A stretch of DNA of 64,000 bases. Origin: Achromobacter mucicolens. Lineage in GTDB: Bacteria; Pseudomonadota; Gammaproteobacteria; Burkholderiales; Burkholderiaceae_B. Under the pieces are notes generated by a model that searched no databases, had not been told where the DNA came from, and worked only from the letters and a program-made list of their open reading frames with translations. The DNA is taken from assembly GCF_902859725.1 (NCBI RefSeq), contig NZ_CADIJP010000003.1, positions 124,001 through 188,000 of the forward strand, given 5' to 3'. Each line of letters opens with the position of its first letter. Positions within the stretch are counted from its first letter, which is position 1. Shown here piece after piece: positions 26,380-35,075 of the stretch. The position numbers and the translations under genes were made by a program.

Positions 26380-27921
26380 ATGCAACTGGGCAAACTCCTC
26401 TACATGACCATCCTTTGCGCGTTGACCTCCGGTTGTTCCCTTCCCTCGCTCGACAAGCGCAGCGTGTCGCAGGCGCTTCCCGAAGACCAGGCCCAGACCA
26501 CGCCGCTGGGACAGGCGATTGCGCCGCTGGCCGCCGCGCATCCGGGCAAATCCGGCATCCATGCCCTCGCCAATCCCCTGGACGCCTTCGCCGCCCGGAT
26601 GATGCTGGCGCGCGCGGCCGAGCGCAGCCTGGACGTGCAGTACTACATCTGGCACGACGACATGACGGGCATCATGCTGTTCGAGGCGCTGCACGAGGCC
26701 GCCGATCGCGGCGTGCGCGTGCGCCTGCTGCTGGACGACAACGGCACCGCGGGGCTCGACCGGACGCTGTCCGCCCTGGACGGGCATCCGAACATCGAAG
26801 TCCGCCTCTATAACCCGTTTGCGGTGCGCTGGCCCAAGCCGCTCGGCTACCTGACCGACTTCAACCGGTTGAACCGCCGGATGCACAACAAGTCGTTCAC
26901 CGCCGACAACCAGGTCACCATCGTCGGCGGCCGCAATATCGGCGACGAATACTTTGGCGCCACCGACGGTGTCGTGTTCACGGACATGGACGTGCTGGCC
27001 ATCGGGGAAACGGTCAGCGACGTGTCGGCCGATTTCGACCGCTACTGGCGCAGCGATTCCGCTTATCCCGTGGAAGGCCTGGTCAAGAAGGCGGCCTCCA
27101 ACGAACTGGAGGAACTGGAAGCCGATGCCGCCACGGTCGAGCGATCGCCGCAGGCCGCGGCCTATGCGCAGGCCATGCGCGACCTGCCGTTCATCCGCCA
27201 GTTGCTCAGGGGCGAACTGCCCCTGGAATGGTCGACGACACGCATGGTCAGCGACGATCCCCGCAAGACGCTGGGCACCGCGCCGCCCGAGGCGATGCTG
27301 CCGCACCAGCTGCACGACATCGTGGGCGTGCCGGCCAAGGATCTGCTGCTGGTGTCGCCCTACTTCGTGCCCACCGCCGCCGGCACGCGCGCGTTCGCCA
27401 AGATGGCGCGCAACGGCGTCAGGGTGCGGGTGCTGACCAACGCGCTGGAAGCCACCGACGTGGCGGTGGTGCATTCCGGCTACGCCAAACGCCGCAAGGA
27501 TCTGCTGGCCGCCGGCGTCGAGATCCACGAAATGAAGCGCGCGTCGCACGGCGTCGAACGCAACCGAAGCATGGGCCCCTTCGGCAGTTCGGGCTCCAGC
27601 CTGCACGCCAAGACCTTCGCCGTGGACGGTGAACGCGTCTTCGTGGGTTCGTTCAATTTCGACCCGCGTTCGGCGCGGCTGAACACCGAGCTGGGCTTTG
27701 TGATCGACAGCCCCGCATTGGCCCGCGGCATCGAGAACGCATTCGACAAGGAGCTGAGCCGCACCGCCTACCGCGTCCGGCTGGACGACATGGGCAAGCT
27801 CTATTGGCTGGAGGAACGCGACGGCCAGACGGTGCGGCACGACCGCGAGCCGGGCGCCACCCTGCTGCAACGCGCGACGGTGTGGTTTGCATCGAAGCTG
27901 CCGTTGGAACCGCTGCTCTAG
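26380..27921 (+). CDS. Phospholipase D/cardiolipin synthase family lipoprotein (ClsC-like)
   Basis: A 513-residue enzyme with two HKD motifs: HNKSFTADNQVTIVGGRNIGDEYF (about residue 173) and HAKTFAVDGERVFVGSFNFDPRSA (about residue 409). These catalyse transfer of phosphatidyl groups, as in cardiolipin synthesis. The N-terminus has a lipobox (LTSGC, cysteine near residue 19), unlike ClsA, so the protein is probably anchored and faces the periplasm. The order and spacing resemble ClsC and the 'phospholipase D family protein' group. The ATG at 26380 is used because it gives the shortest signal sequence before the lipobox; longer starts add only arginine-rich sequence. Confidence 0.9.
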   Translation: MQLGKLLYMTILCALTSGCSLPSLDKRSVSQALPEDQAQTTPLGQAIAPLAAAHPGKSGIHALANPLDAFAARMMLARAAERSLDVQYYIWHDDMTGIMLFEALHEAADRGVRVRLLLDDNGTAGLDRTLSALDGHPNIEVRLYNPFAVRWPKPLGYLTDFNRLNRRMHNKSFTADNQVTIVGGRNIGDEYFGATDGVVFTDMDVLAIGETVSDVSADFDRYWRSDSAYPVEGLVKKAASNELEELEADAATVERSPQAAAYAQAMRDLPFIRQLLRGELPLEWSTTRMVSDDPRKTLGTAPPEAMLPHQLHDIVGVPAKDLLLVSPYFVPTAAGTRAFAKMARNGVRVRVLTNALEATDVAVVHSGYAKRRKDLLAAGVEIHEMKRASHGVERNRSMGPFGSSGSSLHAKTFAVDGERVFVGSFNFDPRSARLNTELGFVIDSPALARGIENAFDKELSRTAYRVRLDDMGKLYWLEERDGQTVRHDREPGATLLQRATVWFASKLPLEPLL

Positions 27922-27999
27922 GCGCCCGCAACAAGCGGAGTGGCCGGCGCACGCGCAAGGCGTAGACTGGACGCAGCGACATTCCTTTTTTTGCCGATC

Positions 28000-28713
28000 A
28001 TGACCCTGACGCCCGCCGACGCCTTGCTCGCACAGCAAGACTGGACCCGCGCCGCCGCAGACCTCGACGCGCACGGTAATGCCATCCTGCCCGCCCTGCT
28101 GACGCCCGCGCAGTGCAATGTGCTGTCCAATGCGTACGACCAGGACGATCGCTACCGCAGCCGTGTCGTGATGGCGCGCCACGGATTCGGACGCGGCGAA
28201 TACAAGTATTTCCGCTACCCCCTGCCCGGCCCGATTGCCCGCCTGCGCGGCGCGCTGTATGCCCGGCTGGCGCCCATCGCCAACCGCTGGAACCGCCAGA
28301 TGGGAATCAACGTGCAGTACCCGGCAGACCACGCCGGCTTTCTGGCGCGCTGCCACGCGGCCGGACAGCGCCGGCCGACGCCGCTGATCCTGCGGTACGG
28401 GCCGGGCGACTACAACTGCCTGCATCAGGACCTGTACGGCGAACACGTCTTTCCGTTGCAGGTGGCGCTCTTGCTGTCGGCGCCCGGCGTGGACTTCACG
28501 GGCGGAGAATTCGTCATGACCGAGACCAGCAGCCGCGAGCAGCGCGCCGACGTGCTGCCCTTGCAGCAAGGCGATGCGCTGATCTTCACGGTGAACCAGC
28601 GCCCCGTCGCGGGCGTGCGCGGCTGGCGCAAGGCGGCCATGCGCCACGGCGTGAGCGAACTGCGCTCGGGCCGGCGCCACACACTGGGCATCATCTTTCA
28701 CGACGCGGTGTGA
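28000..28713 (+). CDS. 2-Oxoglutarate/Fe(II)-dependent oxygenase
   Basis: A 237-residue cytoplasmic oxygenase of the prolyl-4-hydroxylase-like 2OG-Fe(II) superfamily. The iron triad is visible as H142-x-D144 (LHQDLYGEHVFPL) and H216 (MRHGV), with R226 ten residues later in the position that binds 2-oxoglutarate. VDFTGGEFVMTE is the strand between. It is followed after one base by alkB, so both are probably one operon under the same conditions. Protein or small-molecule substrate unknown. A paralog without the iron ligands is encoded at 33348-34004. Confidence 0.88.
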   Translation: MTLTPADALLAQQDWTRAAADLDAHGNAILPALLTPAQCNVLSNAYDQDDRYRSRVVMARHGFGRGEYKYFRYPLPGPIARLRGALYARLAPIANRWNRQMGINVQYPADHAGFLARCHAAGQRRPTPLILRYGPGDYNCLHQDLYGEHVFPLQVALLLSAPGVDFTGGEFVMTETSSREQRADVLPLQQGDALIFTVNQRPVAGVRGWRKAAMRHGVSELRSGRRHTLGIIFHDAV

Positions 28714-28714
28714 C

Positions 28715-29374
28715 ATGACCTCGACCCTGGACCTATTTGGCGGCGACGATCCCGCCCAGCACGGCCGCGTGGCGCTCGGTGCGCAATCGGTGGTGTTGCG
28801 CGGGTTTGCGCTACCGGCCGTGGACGCGCTGCTGGCCGGCGTGGACGACGTGATCGCGCAGGCCCCGTTCCGCCACATGGAGACGCCCGGCGGCTACACG
28901 ATGTCGGTGGCCCTGACCAATTGCGGCGAGTTGGGTTGGACAACGGATGCCCGCGGTTACCGCTATAGCCGCATCGACCCCGTGTCCGGCCAACGCTGGC
29001 CGGCGATGCCGCAGGCCTTCAGGCAGCTGGCCGAGGACGCTGCGCGGGAAGCCGGCTTTGCGGACTTCGCGCCGGATGCGTGCCTGGTCAACCGTTACGC
29101 GCCCGGCTCACGCCTGTCGCTGCATCAGGACCGCAACGAACGCGATTACGGCGCGCCGATTGTCTCCGTGTCCCTCGGCATGCCGGCGATGTTTCTGTTC
29201 GGCGGCGACGACCGCGCGGACCGGGCCGCGCGGGTGCCGCTGTTTCATGGCGACGTCGTCGTGTGGGGCGGCGTGGACCGCCTGCGGTTTCATGGCGTGA
29301 TGCCGCTGAAAGACCTGCCGCATCCGCGGCTGGGCAGCCAGCGCATCAACTTCACGATCCGCAAGGCGGGTTAG
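28715..29374 (+). CDS. alkB: AlkB family DNA/RNA alkylation-repair oxygenase
   Basis: A 219-residue 2OG/Fe(II) dioxygenase that removes methyl groups from 1-methyladenine and 3-methylcytosine by oxidation. The signature set is complete: MSVALTNCGELGW and GYRYS at the nucleotide-binding lid, NRYAPGSRLSLHQDRNERD with H137 and D139, H193 in RFHGV, and R210 and R216 in RINFTIRK for 2-oxoglutarate. Size and order match E. coli AlkB (216 residues). It begins one base after the oxygenase gene at 28000-28713. No ada gene is adjacent. Confidence 0.96.
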   Translation: MTSTLDLFGGDDPAQHGRVALGAQSVVLRGFALPAVDALLAGVDDVIAQAPFRHMETPGGYTMSVALTNCGELGWTTDARGYRYSRIDPVSGQRWPAMPQAFRQLAEDAAREAGFADFAPDACLVNRYAPGSRLSLHQDRNERDYGAPIVSVSLGMPAMFLFGGDDRADRAARVPLFHGDVVVWGGVDRLRFHGVMPLKDLPHPRLGSQRINFTIRKAG

Positions 29375-29534
29375 GCGCGCGGCGGCCATGACGTGGCCGC
29401 ACGCCGTGCTGCGACTTGGCAGGATGCTCATGCTGGCCGTCCGATGCCTGCAACATGAGGGTTCACCATGTCTGGCGGCGGCTGCGCGGCGGCCCTACTA
29501 TGGCGCACCCTCTGGCCCAACCCGTCGGACACCC

Positions 29535-30536
29535 ATGCGTACCCGCACCGCCATCGCCCTCTTCTGCACCCTGACCTGCGCGCCCGTCCTGGCGGCCACG
29601 CCGCCCGACATCATCGAGAACTCGCTGGGCATGACGTTCGTGCGCGTGCCGGCGGGCACGTTCCAGATGGGCAGCGACGAAGACCCCCGCACGCTGGCCG
29701 CCGCCTATCCGCAGTATCCGCCGGAGCGTCACGCCCAGCTCTTTGACGAAGCGCCGGTGCACACCGTCCGCATCACGCGGCCGTTCTACCTGGAACGCAC
29801 CGAAGTCACGGTGGGCCAGTTCCGCCGGTTCATCGAGGCGTCCGGCTACGTGCCGGAGTCCGAGGCCGACGGCACGGGCGGCTACGGCTACAACGCCGCA
29901 TACGACCCGGAAACGTCTGCCTCGGGCGACGCCTTCGAAGGCCGCGACCGCCGGTATTCGTGGCGCAACCCCGGTTTCGCGCAAGGCGACGATCACCCGG
30001 TCGTGAACATCAGCTGGAACGACGCCACCGCGCTGGCGCAGTGGCTGACGAAGACGGAGGGCCGCGTGTACCGCCTGCCCACCGAGGCCGAATGGGAATA
30101 CGCCTGCCGCGCCGGCACGCGCACCCGCTACCAGAACGGCGACGACCCGGCCGCGATGCCGGACGTGGGCAACGGCTTCGATGCCGACGCCAGCCCGCTG
30201 TGGCCGAAATGGCAGGCCTTCGCCTCGCCACGCCACGACGGCAACACCTTCACCGCGCCCGTCGCCAGCTACGCGCCTAATGCCTTCGGCCTGTACGACA
30301 TGCACGGCAACGCCTGGGAATGGGTGGCGGACTGGTACGGCGAGGACTACTACGCAAAGTCCCCCACGGACGACCCGCAGGGTCCGGACACCGGCAACGT
30401 GCGCGTGCGGCGCGGCGGCTCCTGGCACACCTGGGCGCTGTACACGCGCGCGTCGTACCGCAACTGGAACACGCAGGAAACGCGCTATCCGCTGGTCGGC
30501 GTGCGCCTCGTGCGCGAAGCCCACGCCGCCGACTGA
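29535..30536 (+). CDS. Exported formylglycine-generating-enzyme-like protein
   Basis: A 333-residue exported protein: signal peptide (residues 1-20, ending VLA-A) followed by one FGE/sulfatase-modifying domain. Typical segments are MTFVRVPAGTFQMGSDE, FYLERTEVTVGQFRRF, HPVVNISWNDATALAQWL, YRLPTEAEWEYACRAGT, GLYDMHGNAWEWVADWY and VRRGGSWHTW. True FGE enzymes carry a catalytic cysteine pair near the C-terminus; here the corresponding region (GGSWHTWALYTRASYRNW) has none, so it is likely a non-catalytic or differently acting member. Its partner is unknown. It follows alkB by about 160 bp. Confidence 0.86.
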   Translation: MRTRTAIALFCTLTCAPVLAATPPDIIENSLGMTFVRVPAGTFQMGSDEDPRTLAAAYPQYPPERHAQLFDEAPVHTVRITRPFYLERTEVTVGQFRRFIEASGYVPESEADGTGGYGYNAAYDPETSASGDAFEGRDRRYSWRNPGFAQGDDHPVVNISWNDATALAQWLTKTEGRVYRLPTEAEWEYACRAGTRTRYQNGDDPAAMPDVGNGFDADASPLWPKWQAFASPRHDGNTFTAPVASYAPNAFGLYDMHGNAWEWVADWYGEDYYAKSPTDDPQGPDTGNVRVRRGGSWHTWALYTRASYRNWNTQETRYPLVGVRLVREAHAAD

Positions 30537-30596
30537 AGAAAAAGACTGCCTGGTGGGTTAGCATGGCCGCACGATCCATTTGAAGAGAATCCTCAC

Positions 30597-30989
30597 ATGC
30601 ACACGCTGGGCCGTCTCGTCCTGCTTGTAAACGACTACGACACCGCCATCGCCTTCTACCGGGACAAGCTCGGGATGGAGGTGTCTGTCGACATGCCTGT
30701 CGGCCAGCAGCGCTATGTGCACCTGCGCCTGCACGATCAGCCTTCGGTGGGCGTGTGGCTGCTGCAAGCCCAGACGCAGGCGCAGCGCGATCGCGTGGGC
30801 GACCAGACCGGCGGCCAGCCGGTCGGCGTGTTCTACACGGACGACGTGCTGCGCGATCACGCCCACTTCGCGGCCAAGGGCGTGCGCTTTACCCGCGAGC
30901 CCGTGCACGAGGAAACCGCCGCCTACGCGCACTTCATCGACCTGTACGGCAACGAGTTCGTGCTGGTGCAGTTGAAGCAGCCGGCCTGA
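30597..30989 (+). CDS. VOC family protein (glyoxalase/dioxygenase fold)
   Basis: A 130-residue single-domain protein of the vicinal-oxygen-chelate fold. It starts with the family pattern LGRLVLLVNDYDTAIAFYRDKLGMEVSVDMP and ends with the second repeat VRFTREPVHEETAAYAHFIDLYGNEFVLVQL. Metal ligands are plausible at the first-strand position and the glutamate of NEFVLV. Substrate unknown; homologs range from glyoxalase to resistance proteins. AAGAGA precedes the ATG at 30597. Confidence 0.88.
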   Translation: MHTLGRLVLLVNDYDTAIAFYRDKLGMEVSVDMPVGQQRYVHLRLHDQPSVGVWLLQAQTQAQRDRVGDQTGGQPVGVFYTDDVLRDHAHFAAKGVRFTREPVHEETAAYAHFIDLYGNEFVLVQLKQPA

Positions 30990-31078
30990 ACACGGACCCG
31001 CAGCCATGCCCCGCCATGCGCGCTGCAACGACTGGATCCGGCGGCTTTGCTAACGTGATGCCCCAACAAGAGGAAACC

Positions 31079-31825
31079 ATGTCCAAAGTCATGCTGGTCA
31101 CCGGCGGGGGCCGCGGCATCGGCGCCGCCATTGCCAAACTGGCCGCCCGCCGCGGCTACGCCGTCGGCGTCAACTACCACGCCAATGCTGATGCCGCGCA
31201 AGCCGTGGTGGACGATATCTCGCGCGGCGGCGGCAAGGCGGTTGCCATCCAGGCAGACGTGGCCGACGAGGATCAGGTGGTACGCATGTTCCGCACGCTG
31301 GACGAGCGCCTGGGCCGCATCGACGCGCTGGTCAACAACGCCGGCATTCTGGAAAAGCAGATGCGCGTCGAAGACATGGACGCCGCCCGGCTGCACCGGG
31401 TGCTGTCCACCAACGTGGTCGGGGCATTCCTGTGCGCGCGCGAAGCGGTGCGGCGGATGTCGCCGCGCCACGGCGGCGAGGGCGGCGCCATCGTCAACGT
31501 GTCCTCGGCCGCGGCCCGTCTGGGATCGCCCAACGAATACGTGGATTACGCCGCGTCCAAGGGCGCGATGGACACGCTGACCATCGGCCTGTCCAAGGAA
31601 GTTGCACCCGAAGGCATCCGTGTGAATGGGGTGCGCCCGGGCACGATCTACACCGAGATGCACGCCAGCGGCGGCGAACCGGGCCGCGTGGACCGCCTGA
31701 AAAGCGTCATTCCGCTGCGCCGCGGCGGCACGGTGGAAGAAGTGGCCGGGGCGGTGATGTGGCTGTTTTCGGACGAGGCGGGCTATACCAGCGGATCGTT
31801 CATCGAGGTGTCGGGCGGCAGCTAG
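31079..31825 (+). CDS. Short-chain dehydrogenase/reductase
   Basis: A 248-residue classical SDR, cytoplasmic. Cofactor motif TGGGRGIG near the N-terminus, NNAG at about residue 89, and the catalytic serine (NVSSAAARLG), tyrosine Y157 and lysine K161 (DYAASK). The N-terminal stretch favours NADP or NAD without a clear specificity residue. Closest in style to glucose/ribitol- or 3-oxoacyl-type reductases, so the substrate is open. The ATG at 31079 has AGAGGAA as ribosome site. It sits about 90 bp after the VOC gene, possibly in one unit. Confidence 0.91.
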   Translation: MSKVMLVTGGGRGIGAAIAKLAARRGYAVGVNYHANADAAQAVVDDISRGGGKAVAIQADVADEDQVVRMFRTLDERLGRIDALVNNAGILEKQMRVEDMDAARLHRVLSTNVVGAFLCAREAVRRMSPRHGGEGGAIVNVSSAAARLGSPNEYVDYAASKGAMDTLTIGLSKEVAPEGIRVNGVRPGTIYTEMHASGGEPGRVDRLKSVIPLRRGGTVEEVAGAVMWLFSDEAGYTSGSFIEVSGGS

Positions 31826-31830
31826 CGCGC

Positions 31831-31854
31831 GGCCCGGCAAGCTTTTGCCAGGCC
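31831..31854 (+). terminator. Possible bidirectional terminator between SDR and mgtC-like genes
   Basis: GGCC plus GGCAA pairs with TTGCC plus GGCC around the loop GCTT, with one mismatch. It lies between two convergent genes, five bases after the SDR stop. A long T-run is absent, so the call is tentative. Confidence 0.35.
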
Positions 31855-31891
31855 GGCACCGGCATCCGGCCAGGCCGGCAATGCGGGACGA

Positions 31892-32410
31892 CTACTTGTC
31901 GTCCGTGGAAATCACGGACTTCGCCTGGCTTTCGGAAATGCGCGATTCGACGCGCCGCAGCACGGCCAGCACGAAGAGCGCCATCAAGGTGCTGACGACC
32001 GCCGTGGCCTCGCGTCCCATGCCCGCGGCCACGCCGATGGCGGCCGTCATCCAAATGCTGGCCGATGTCGTCAGACCATGGATTTCGCGCTCGGCGCCCA
32101 GCTTGATGATGGCGCCCGCCCCCAGAAAGCCGATGCCCGCGATCACACCCTGCAGCACGCGGCTCAGGTCTCCGACTTCCATCCCGCCCTGCAGCGGCAC
32201 CAGCACGAAAATGGCCGCGCCCAGCGCGACCAGCATATGCGTGCGCAGCCCGGCCGCCTTGCCGCTGCGTTCCCGTTCGTAACCCAGCAGGCCGCCCAAC
32301 AGGACGGCCATGCTTAAGCGCAGCACGATGCGCGTTGCCTCTGCCACATCGGGAATATCGGCAAATTCAGTGCGCACGGCAGTCCAGATTTCCAGCCAGA
32401 TTTGCGACAT
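31892..32410 (-). CDS. MgtC/SapB family membrane protein
   Basis: A 172-residue inner-membrane protein with four helices, matching the MgtC core: RLSMAVLLGGLLGYERERSGKAAGLRTHMLVALGAAIF, then GVIAGIGFLGAGAIIK and GLTTSASIWMTAAIGVAAGMG. MgtC proteins support survival at low magnesium and modulate F1Fo-ATPase in pathogens; the C-terminal ACT-like domain of the long type is absent here. The ATG at 32410 has AAGGA seven bases upstream; the frame is open further, which only shadows the HAD gene. No magnesium riboswitch leader was recognised in the roughly 95 bp before it. Confidence 0.9.
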   Translation of the reverse strand: MSQIWLEIWTAVRTEFADIPDVAEATRIVLRLSMAVLLGGLLGYERERSGKAAGLRTHMLVALGAAIFVLVPLQGGMEVGDLSRVLQGVIAGIGFLGAGAIIKLGAEREIHGLTTSASIWMTAAIGVAAGMGREATAVVSTLMALFVLAVLRRVESRISESQAKSVISTDDK

Positions 32411-32504
32411 CGACGAGTCCTTGGATCCGAGGAGAAACCGAGCATAGCAGGCGGCGGGCAGTCCGCCACGCCCGGACGCGCGCGTGCGGCGCGGCCGTTG
32501 CGTA

Positions 32505-33194
32505 TCAGGCGGCGGCCTGCCAACCCGCCAGCAGCGCCGGCAGCGCGCGCATGTCGGTAAAGACGTGCGCCACGCCCACGCTGCGCAGCGCCTGTGCGCC
32601 GCTGTGACCGGGTTCGCCCGGGCTGTACCCGAACACGGTGGCGCCGGCGGCCACGCCCGCCGTCGCGCCGGTGACGGTGTCTTCCACGATCGCGCAACGC
32701 TTCGGATCCACGCCAAGCGCCTGCGCGGCCGCCAGGTACACGTCCGGGAAGGGTTTGCTGCGCGGCATTTCGTGGCCGCTGAAGACGCGGCCCTCGAAGC
32801 AGTCGGCAATCCCGACCTTGACCAGTTGCAGCTCGACCTTGCGCCGGTCCGCCCCCGAGGCCACGGCAATGCGTCCGCTCAGCGCCTCGTGCAGCGCGCG
32901 CACGGCATGCGGCGCGCCGGGAATCTCGACCAGGTCGCGGTCCAGCGCGTCGTTGCGGCGCTGGCGGAACTGGTCGAACCATGCTGGCGTGATCGTGGCG
33001 CCGGTACGCGCCTGGATCAGCGGCAGTTCGTCCTTGACCGCCTTGCCCGTGAAGATCTCCATCGTCTCGGCGTGCGTGATGCCCCAGCCCAGCTCATTGA
33101 GCATCTCGGTCAGCACGCGGCTGGTGATGGGTTCGGAATCGACCAGCACGCCGTCACAGTCGAACAGCACGGCGTCAAAGGGAAAATCAGTCAT
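32505..33194 (-). CDS. HAD-IA family phosphatase
   Basis: A 229-residue haloacid-dehalogenase-type phosphatase. The nucleophile motif is FDCDGVLVDSE with D12 and D14, followed by the helical cap (residues 20-90), motif II (IAVASGADRRKVELQL) and motif III/IV (KPFPDVYLAAAQALGVDPKRCAIVEDTVTGATAGVAAG). This is the beta-phosphoglucomutase/phosphoglycolate phosphatase-like subfamily; the substrate cannot be fixed. It is upstream of mgtC on the same strand (94 bp gap). Confidence 0.92.
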   Translation of the reverse strand: MTDFPFDAVLFDCDGVLVDSEPITSRVLTEMLNELGWGITHAETMEIFTGKAVKDELPLIQARTGATITPAWFDQFRQRRNDALDRDLVEIPGAPHAVRALHEALSGRIAVASGADRRKVELQLVKVGIADCFEGRVFSGHEMPRSKPFPDVYLAAAQALGVDPKRCAIVEDTVTGATAGVAAGATVFGYSPGEPGHSGAQALRSVGVAHVFTDMRALPALLAGWQAAA

Positions 33195-33347
33195 TGGGGG
33201 CAGCGAAGGGAGTGTCCATGAAGCGGGTAAGCATACTGCACGGCCACTGCATCCCCGGGCGGGCGGGGCCGCCACGCAGCAAGCCGCGGAGTGCCCGGGC
33301 GGGCGGGAGTGGCTAAGCTGTCACTTCGACCTGCCCGCCTACTGACC

Positions 33348-34004
33348 ATGACCACGCCCGATTCCAGGCCGCTCGGCCACTACGACTGGACTTGCGTTGC
33401 CCAGGACCTGAACGCGCAGGGCTGGACGATGCTGCCCGGGCTTTACGCGCCGGACGACGCGCGCGCGCTGGCTCATGCTTTCCCGCAGTCCACCCCCCTG
33501 CCTGATCCCTTGCCCGCGCCGCTTGCCCACCTGCGCGCCGGCCTCTACGACCGCCTGCTTCCCATAGCGCGCGCCTGGGCGGCGGCGCTGGACCTGGACG
33601 CCTCGTATCCCGACGCGCTGGCCGCCTACACGCAAATGAACCGCCAGGCGGGCCAATCGCGCAGCCTGTCCGCTCTCCAGCGCATCCCCACGGACGGCTA
33701 CCAGCCGCTGCTGCAGCACGCCGACGGAACCTGCGTATTTCCGCTGCGGCTGATCGTCCTGCTGTCCGAAGCCGGTGTTGACCACACGGGCGGCGAACTG
33801 GTCATGACCGAGCAGCGCCCTCGAATGCAGTCACGTCCCCTGGTACTGCCGATGGGACTGGGCGACGCGGCGGTAATCGCAACGTCGCACCGGCCTGTGC
33901 AGGGCGCGCAGGGCATCTATCGCGTCACCGCGCGGCAGGCCATCAGCCGCGTGCGCAGCGGCGAACACGTCAGCCTGAATCTGATGCTGCACGACGCGCC
34001 GTAG
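33348..34004 (+). CDS. Degenerate paralog of the 2OG/Fe(II) oxygenase (probable pseudoenzyme)
   Basis: A 218-residue protein clearly related to the oxygenase at 28000-28713. Shared segments are CVFPLRLIVLLSEAGVDHTGGELVMTEQRPRM and RPVQGAQGIYRVTARQAISRVRSGEHVSLNLMLHDAP. By that alignment the iron ligands are replaced: the HxD motif reads L122-Q-H124 and the distal histidine is Q197, while the 2-oxoglutarate arginine is also lost. The frame is intact and the C-terminal half is well conserved, so the gene is probably kept for a non-oxygenase role. No membrane or signal segments. Adjacent genes run in the opposite direction on both sides. Confidence 0.8.
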   Translation: MTTPDSRPLGHYDWTCVAQDLNAQGWTMLPGLYAPDDARALAHAFPQSTPLPDPLPAPLAHLRAGLYDRLLPIARAWAAALDLDASYPDALAAYTQMNRQAGQSRSLSALQRIPTDGYQPLLQHADGTCVFPLRLIVLLSEAGVDHTGGELVMTEQRPRMQSRPLVLPMGLGDAAVIATSHRPVQGAQGIYRVTARQAISRVRSGEHVSLNLMLHDAP

Positions 34005-34039
34005 CCGCAAACCACGCAGCGGCCCGCAGCGCCTTCGGA

Positions 34040-35023
34040 TCAATTCTCGGCCGTGATATTGCCGTCGGCCACGACCTTGGCAAACACCGCCGTCTGCGCC
34101 TTGATGAAAGCCCGGAATGCGTCCTGGCTCATGGGCTGCACTTCGCCGCCGAGCTCGCGGATGCTGGCCACGAATTTCTCATCTTTCAGCGCGCGGTCGA
34201 TGGCGGCTGCCAACTTTTGCTGCACCTGCGGCGGCGTGCCCGCCGGGACGAAAACGCCGAACCAGTTTTCCAGCGCGTAGTCCTTGAGCGGCGCGTACTC
34301 GGCCAGCGCCGGAATGTCCGGCGCAAACGACGCGCGCTTGGCCGACGTCACCGCCAGCGGCTTGACCTTGCCGCTCTTGATGAAGGGCAAGGCGCCCGCC
34401 AGGCTGACGAAGGTGAGGTCCACGCTGCCCGCGGCCACGTCCACCAATTGCGCCGCGGCGCCCTTGTACGGCACGTGAACCATCTTGATGCCCGCCAGCG
34501 ACTGCAGCAGCTCGCCGTTCAGGTGCTGCGGATTGCCCACTCCGCTGGTCGCGTACGTCAGCTTGTCGGGATGCGCGCGGCCATAGGCAACCAGCTGCTC
34601 GACAGAGGCGACCGGTAGCTTGGGATTGGCGACCAGCACGTTGGGCACACGCGCGATCAGCGCAATGGGCGCCAAGTCCTTCTCGGGCTGGTACTGCATC
34701 TTGGTCTTGAAGACGAGGGGATTGATGGCGGTCTCGCCGGCCGACCCCAGCAGCAGCGTGGCGCCATCCGGCGCGGCGCGCACGACCGCCGCCGCGCCCA
34801 GCATGCCGCTCGCGCCGGGCTTGTTCTCCACGACGACGCCCTGCGGCAGTTCGCTGCGCAGCCGCTCGGCCAGCAGACGGCCCATGCCGTCCACGCCGCC
34901 GCCCGCCGCAAACGGGACGATCAAGGTGATCGGCCGGTTTGCCGGCAGGTCTGCGGCGTGCAGGAGCGATGAGGCGGCGATCGCCAGGGCCGCGGCAGCG
35001 GCCAGGGTGCGAATGGGGGGCAT
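34040..35023 (-). CDS. Bug-type tripartite tricarboxylate transporter receptor
   Basis: A 327-residue periplasmic solute-binding protein of the Bug/TctC family, with signal peptide (cleavage after residue 23, LLHA-A). Family features: ITLIVPFAAGGGVDGMGRLLAERL, VVENKPGASGMLGAAAV, TYATSGVGNPQHLNGELL, HVPYKGAAAQLVDVAAGSVDLTF and the closing Q-D-A-F-R-A-F-I. Bug proteins bind carboxylates such as citrate or aspartate; many are orphans without TctA/TctB, as here. Divergent from the aconitase gene, it probably belongs to the same substrate pathway. Confidence 0.93.
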   Translation of the reverse strand: MPPIRTLAAAAALAIAASSLLHAADLPANRPITLIVPFAAGGGVDGMGRLLAERLRSELPQGVVVENKPGASGMLGAAAVVRAAPDGATLLLGSAGETAINPLVFKTKMQYQPEKDLAPIALIARVPNVLVANPKLPVASVEQLVAYGRAHPDKLTYATSGVGNPQHLNGELLQSLAGIKMVHVPYKGAAAQLVDVAAGSVDLTFVSLAGALPFIKSGKVKPLAVTSAKRASFAPDIPALAEYAPLKDYALENWFGVFVPAGTPPQVQQKLAAAIDRALKDEKFVASIRELGGEVQPMSQDAFRAFIKAQTAVFAKVVADGNITAEN

Positions 35024-35075
35024 GATTTTGTCTCCGGTGGGGCCAGCGTCATTGCGTGGCCGGGTTTTTCCTTAA

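Noticed and set aside
26341-28878. 845-codon minus-strand frame opposite the phospholipase and oxygenase genes
   Set aside because: It spans two well-recognised plus-strand genes and has no motifs.
32411-32504. Leader of the MgtC-like gene as a magnesium riboswitch
   Set aside because: Only about 95 bp before the HAD gene end and no M-box-like pairing seen.
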